Origin: DASUBV01 sp035532295
GTDB taxonomy: Bacteria > Actinomycetota > Actinomycetes > Streptosporangiales > Streptosporangiaceae
Reading direction: 5' to 3'
Assembly: GCA_035532295.1 (NCBI GenBank)
Contig: DATKRH010000298.1
Location: 1 to 14,729 of the forward strand
DNA: 14,729 bases
Shown here: positions 13,208 through 14,729 of the stretch, piece after piece
Layout of the letters: each line of letters begins with the position of its first letter
Numbering within the stretch: position 1 is the stretch's first letter
Translations under genes and position numbers: made by a program
The notes under the pieces: generated by a model
Database searches by the model: none
Told to the model about the DNA's origin: nothing
What the model saw: the letters and a program-made list of their open reading frames with translations, nothing else

Positions 13208-13226
13208 ACTGACGTGCGAGGTGGCA

Positions 13227-14666
13227 ATGTTCCGCAACGGCATGCCCAGGTACGAGATCCTGTCGCCGGACGCCATCGGCGTGCTCGACAAGGGCTGGCG
13301 CCGGATCGTCTCGGAGATCGGCGTGCAGTTCGCCAAGCCGGAGGCGGCGCAGCTGTTCGCCAAGGCGGGCCAGCGGGTCGACGGCGAGACCGTCTTCCTG
13401 GACCCGGATTTCGTCATGGAGCAGGTGGCCAAGGCGCCGCGCGAGTTCGACGTCCAGGCCCGGAACCCGGCCAACACCGTGCACATCGGCGGCGATGACA
13501 TGGTCTTCAGCGCGGTCTACGGGTCGCCGTTCGTGCGCGAGGGGGACGTGCGCCGCAACGCCACGATGGCGGACTTCCGGCGGATGGCCATGCTGGCGCA
13601 GTCGTTCCCGCAGCTGGACTCCGCCGGCGGGGTGATCTGCGAGCCGGACGACGCGCCGCTGGACTCCCGGCACCTGGACATGATCTACGCCCTGCAGACG
13701 GTCACCGACAAGTTCTACATGGGCAACGTCGTGTCCGGGCCGAACGCCGTCGACACCATCAAGATGACGGAGATCCTGTTCGGCGGGCGCGCCGCGATCG
13801 AGCAGACCCCGGCCACGATCTCCCTGATCAACTGCAATTCCCCGCTGCGCTGGGACGACCGGATGCTGGACGCCCAGTTCGAGTACTGCGCGGCCAATCA
13901 GCCGGTGGTGCTCACCCCGTTCCTGCTCATGGGCGCGATGTCGCCGGTCACCATTCCCGCCGCGCTCGTGCAGCAGCTAGCCGAGGCCCTGTCCGGGATC
14001 GCGCTGGCCCAGCTGATCCGGCCGGGCTGCCCGGTGATCTTCGGCTCGTTCCTGTCCAACATCGACATGCAGTCGGGCTCGCCCAGCTTCGGCACCCCGG
14101 AGTCCGGCATCGGCCTGCTGTGCACGGGGCAGCTGGCCCGGCACTACGGCCTGCCGTTCCGCACCGGCGGCGGGCTGAACTCCAGCCAGACCTGCGACGC
14201 GCAGGCGGCGTATGAGTCGCTGATGACGCTGCTGCCGACGTTCCTGGCCGGCACCAACTTCGTGATGCACGCGGCCGGCTGGCTGGAAGGCGGCTTGGTC
14301 TCGTGCTACGAGAAGTTCATCGTCGACATCGAGCTGCTGCGGATGCTGCGGGCGGAGTTCACCCCGCTGGAGATCGACGAGGAGTCGCTGGCGTTCGGCG
14401 CGCACGAGGAGGTCGGGCACGGCGGCCACTTCCTGGGCGCGGCCCACACCATGGAGCGGTTCCGGGAGTGCTTCTACCGGCCGCTGCTGTCCTCGACCGC
14501 GAACTACGAGCGCTGGCTCAAGCTCGGCGGCAAGGACGCGACCGCCCGGGCCGGCGAGATCTGCGCCAGGACGCTGGACGCCTACGAGCCCCCGCCGCTG
14601 GACGACGCGATCCGCGCCGAGCTGGAGGAGTACGTCACCCGCCGTCGCGCCGAGCTCGGCGACTGA
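13227..14666 (+). CDS. MttB-superfamily (trimethylamine methyltransferase family) non-pyrrolysine methyltransferase
   Basis: 479 residues, full length for the MttB superfamily. These enzymes transfer a methyl from a quaternary or tertiary amine to a Co(I) corrinoid protein. Family landmarks: SPDAIGVLDKGWRRIVSEIG near the N-terminus, a central YMGNVVSGPNAVDTIKM-like block, the GGLNSSQTCDAQAAYESLM stretch (about 315-333), and the C-terminal HEEVGHGGHFLGAAHTMERF (about 393-412), then YERWLKLGGKDATARA. There is no in-frame TAG, so it is not the pyrrolysine-containing trimethylamine enzyme. Relatives without pyrrolysine act on glycine betaine, proline betaine, carnitine or gamma-butyrobetaine; which applies here is unknown. 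The ATG at 13227 follows GAGG by 5 nt; a GTG at 13221 would lose that site. It is divergent from the operon encoding its predicted corrinoid partner and probably shares the IclR control region. Confidence 0.93.
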   Translation: MFRNGMPRYEILSPDAIGVLDKGWRRIVSEIGVQFAKPEAAQLFAKAGQRVDGETVFLDPDFVMEQVAKAPREFDVQARNPANTVHIGGDDMVFSAVYGSPFVREGDVRRNATMADFRRMAMLAQSFPQLDSAGGVICEPDDAPLDSRHLDMIYALQTVTDKFYMGNVVSGPNAVDTIKMTEILFGGRAAIEQTPATISLINCNSPLRWDDRMLDAQFEYCAANQPVVLTPFLLMGAMSPVTIPAALVQQLAEALSGIALAQLIRPGCPVIFGSFLSNIDMQSGSPSFGTPESGIGLLCTGQLARHYGLPFRTGGGLNSSQTCDAQAAYESLMTLLPTFLAGTNFVMHAAGWLEGGLVSCYEKFIVDIELLRMLRAEFTPLEIDEESLAFGAHEEVGHGGHFLGAAHTMERFRECFYRPLLSSTANYERWLKLGGKDATARAGEICARTLDAYEPPPLDDAIRAELEEYVTRRRAELGD

Positions 14667-14729
14667 GCACTGCACTGGCTCATTGGTTCGGATCGGGCGT
14701 GCCATAGGGGGGTGGGATAAGTGCGAACC
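14667..14729 (+). other. Window end; possible start of a following plus-strand gene
   Basis: After the MttB-like stop, a G-rich Shine-Dalgarno-like run (14707-14715) precedes a GTG at 14721-14723 by about 5 nt, followed by CGA ACC at the window edge. This could be the next gene of the same operon. Too little is present to identify it, and no terminator is evident between the two. Confidence 0.3.

Noticed and set aside
13107..13226. Cobalamin riboswitch controlling the corrinoid system
   Set aside because: The region is only 120 bp, has no recognisable B12-box, and is filled by promoter and inverted repeats.
13107..13673. N-terminal extension of the IclR frame through the divergent promoter and into the MttB-like gene
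   Set aside because: It is antisense to conserved coding sequence and passes through the promoter and operator. The GTG at 13106 with a good ribosome binding site gives a normal IclR N-terminus.

Overview
The window is very GC-rich. It uses GTG and TTG starts freely, has many long open frames antisense to real genes, and carries DUF2332, IclR and DUF1345 family proteins. Together these point to a high-GC Gram-positive actinomycete, possibly a Streptosporangiales- or Frankia-like filamentous one. The lineage is inference. No rRNA, tRNA, CRISPR array, insertion sequence or phage gene was seen.

Left part (about 1-6811) holds ordinary accessory genes, mostly on the minus strand: a VOC-fold protein, an endonuclease/exonuclease/phosphatase (EEP) family protein, an AI-2E family permease next to a DUF1345 membrane protein, a plus-strand DUF2332 protein that converges on a D-2-hydroxyacid dehydrogenase, and a membrane-anchored or secreted protein with a repeat-rich linker. 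Two intergenic stretches (1320-1407 and 3392-3476) carry matching clusters of DnaA-box-like 9-mers. Strong hairpins lie at 3482-3518 and 5814-5854.

Right part (7121-14666) is a coherent corrinoid-dependent methyl-transfer regulon. On the minus strand, one transcription unit reads from about 13138 down to about 7121: IclR regulator -> corrinoid protein -> pterin-dependent methyltransferase (MtgA/MtvA-like) -> corrinoid reductive activator (RACE) -> DUF1638 protein -> MetF-like methylenetetrahydrofolate reductase. Several junctions are tight: a TTGA overlap, an 8-nt gap, a 68-nt overlap and an ATGA overlap. Divergently, on the plus strand, lies an MttB-superfamily methyltransferase without an in-frame TAG (non-pyrrolysine type). 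The inferred pathway is: MttB homologue moves a methyl from a quaternary amine or similar methylated substrate to the Co(I) corrinoid protein; the MtgA-like enzyme passes it to tetrahydrofolate; the MetF-like enzyme oxidises methyl-THF to methylene-THF; RACE rescues Co(II) corrinoid; IclR senses substrate or product. DUF1638 has no known function.

Unusual features inside this regulon are a 4 x 16-bp perfect tandem repeat filling the gap before the methyl-THF transferase gene, and a 4 x 18-bp tandem repeat that encodes the tail of the IclR protein and lies directly upstream of the corrinoid gene's TTG start. The 120-bp divergent promoter region has overlapping inverted repeats that suit an IclR-type operator.
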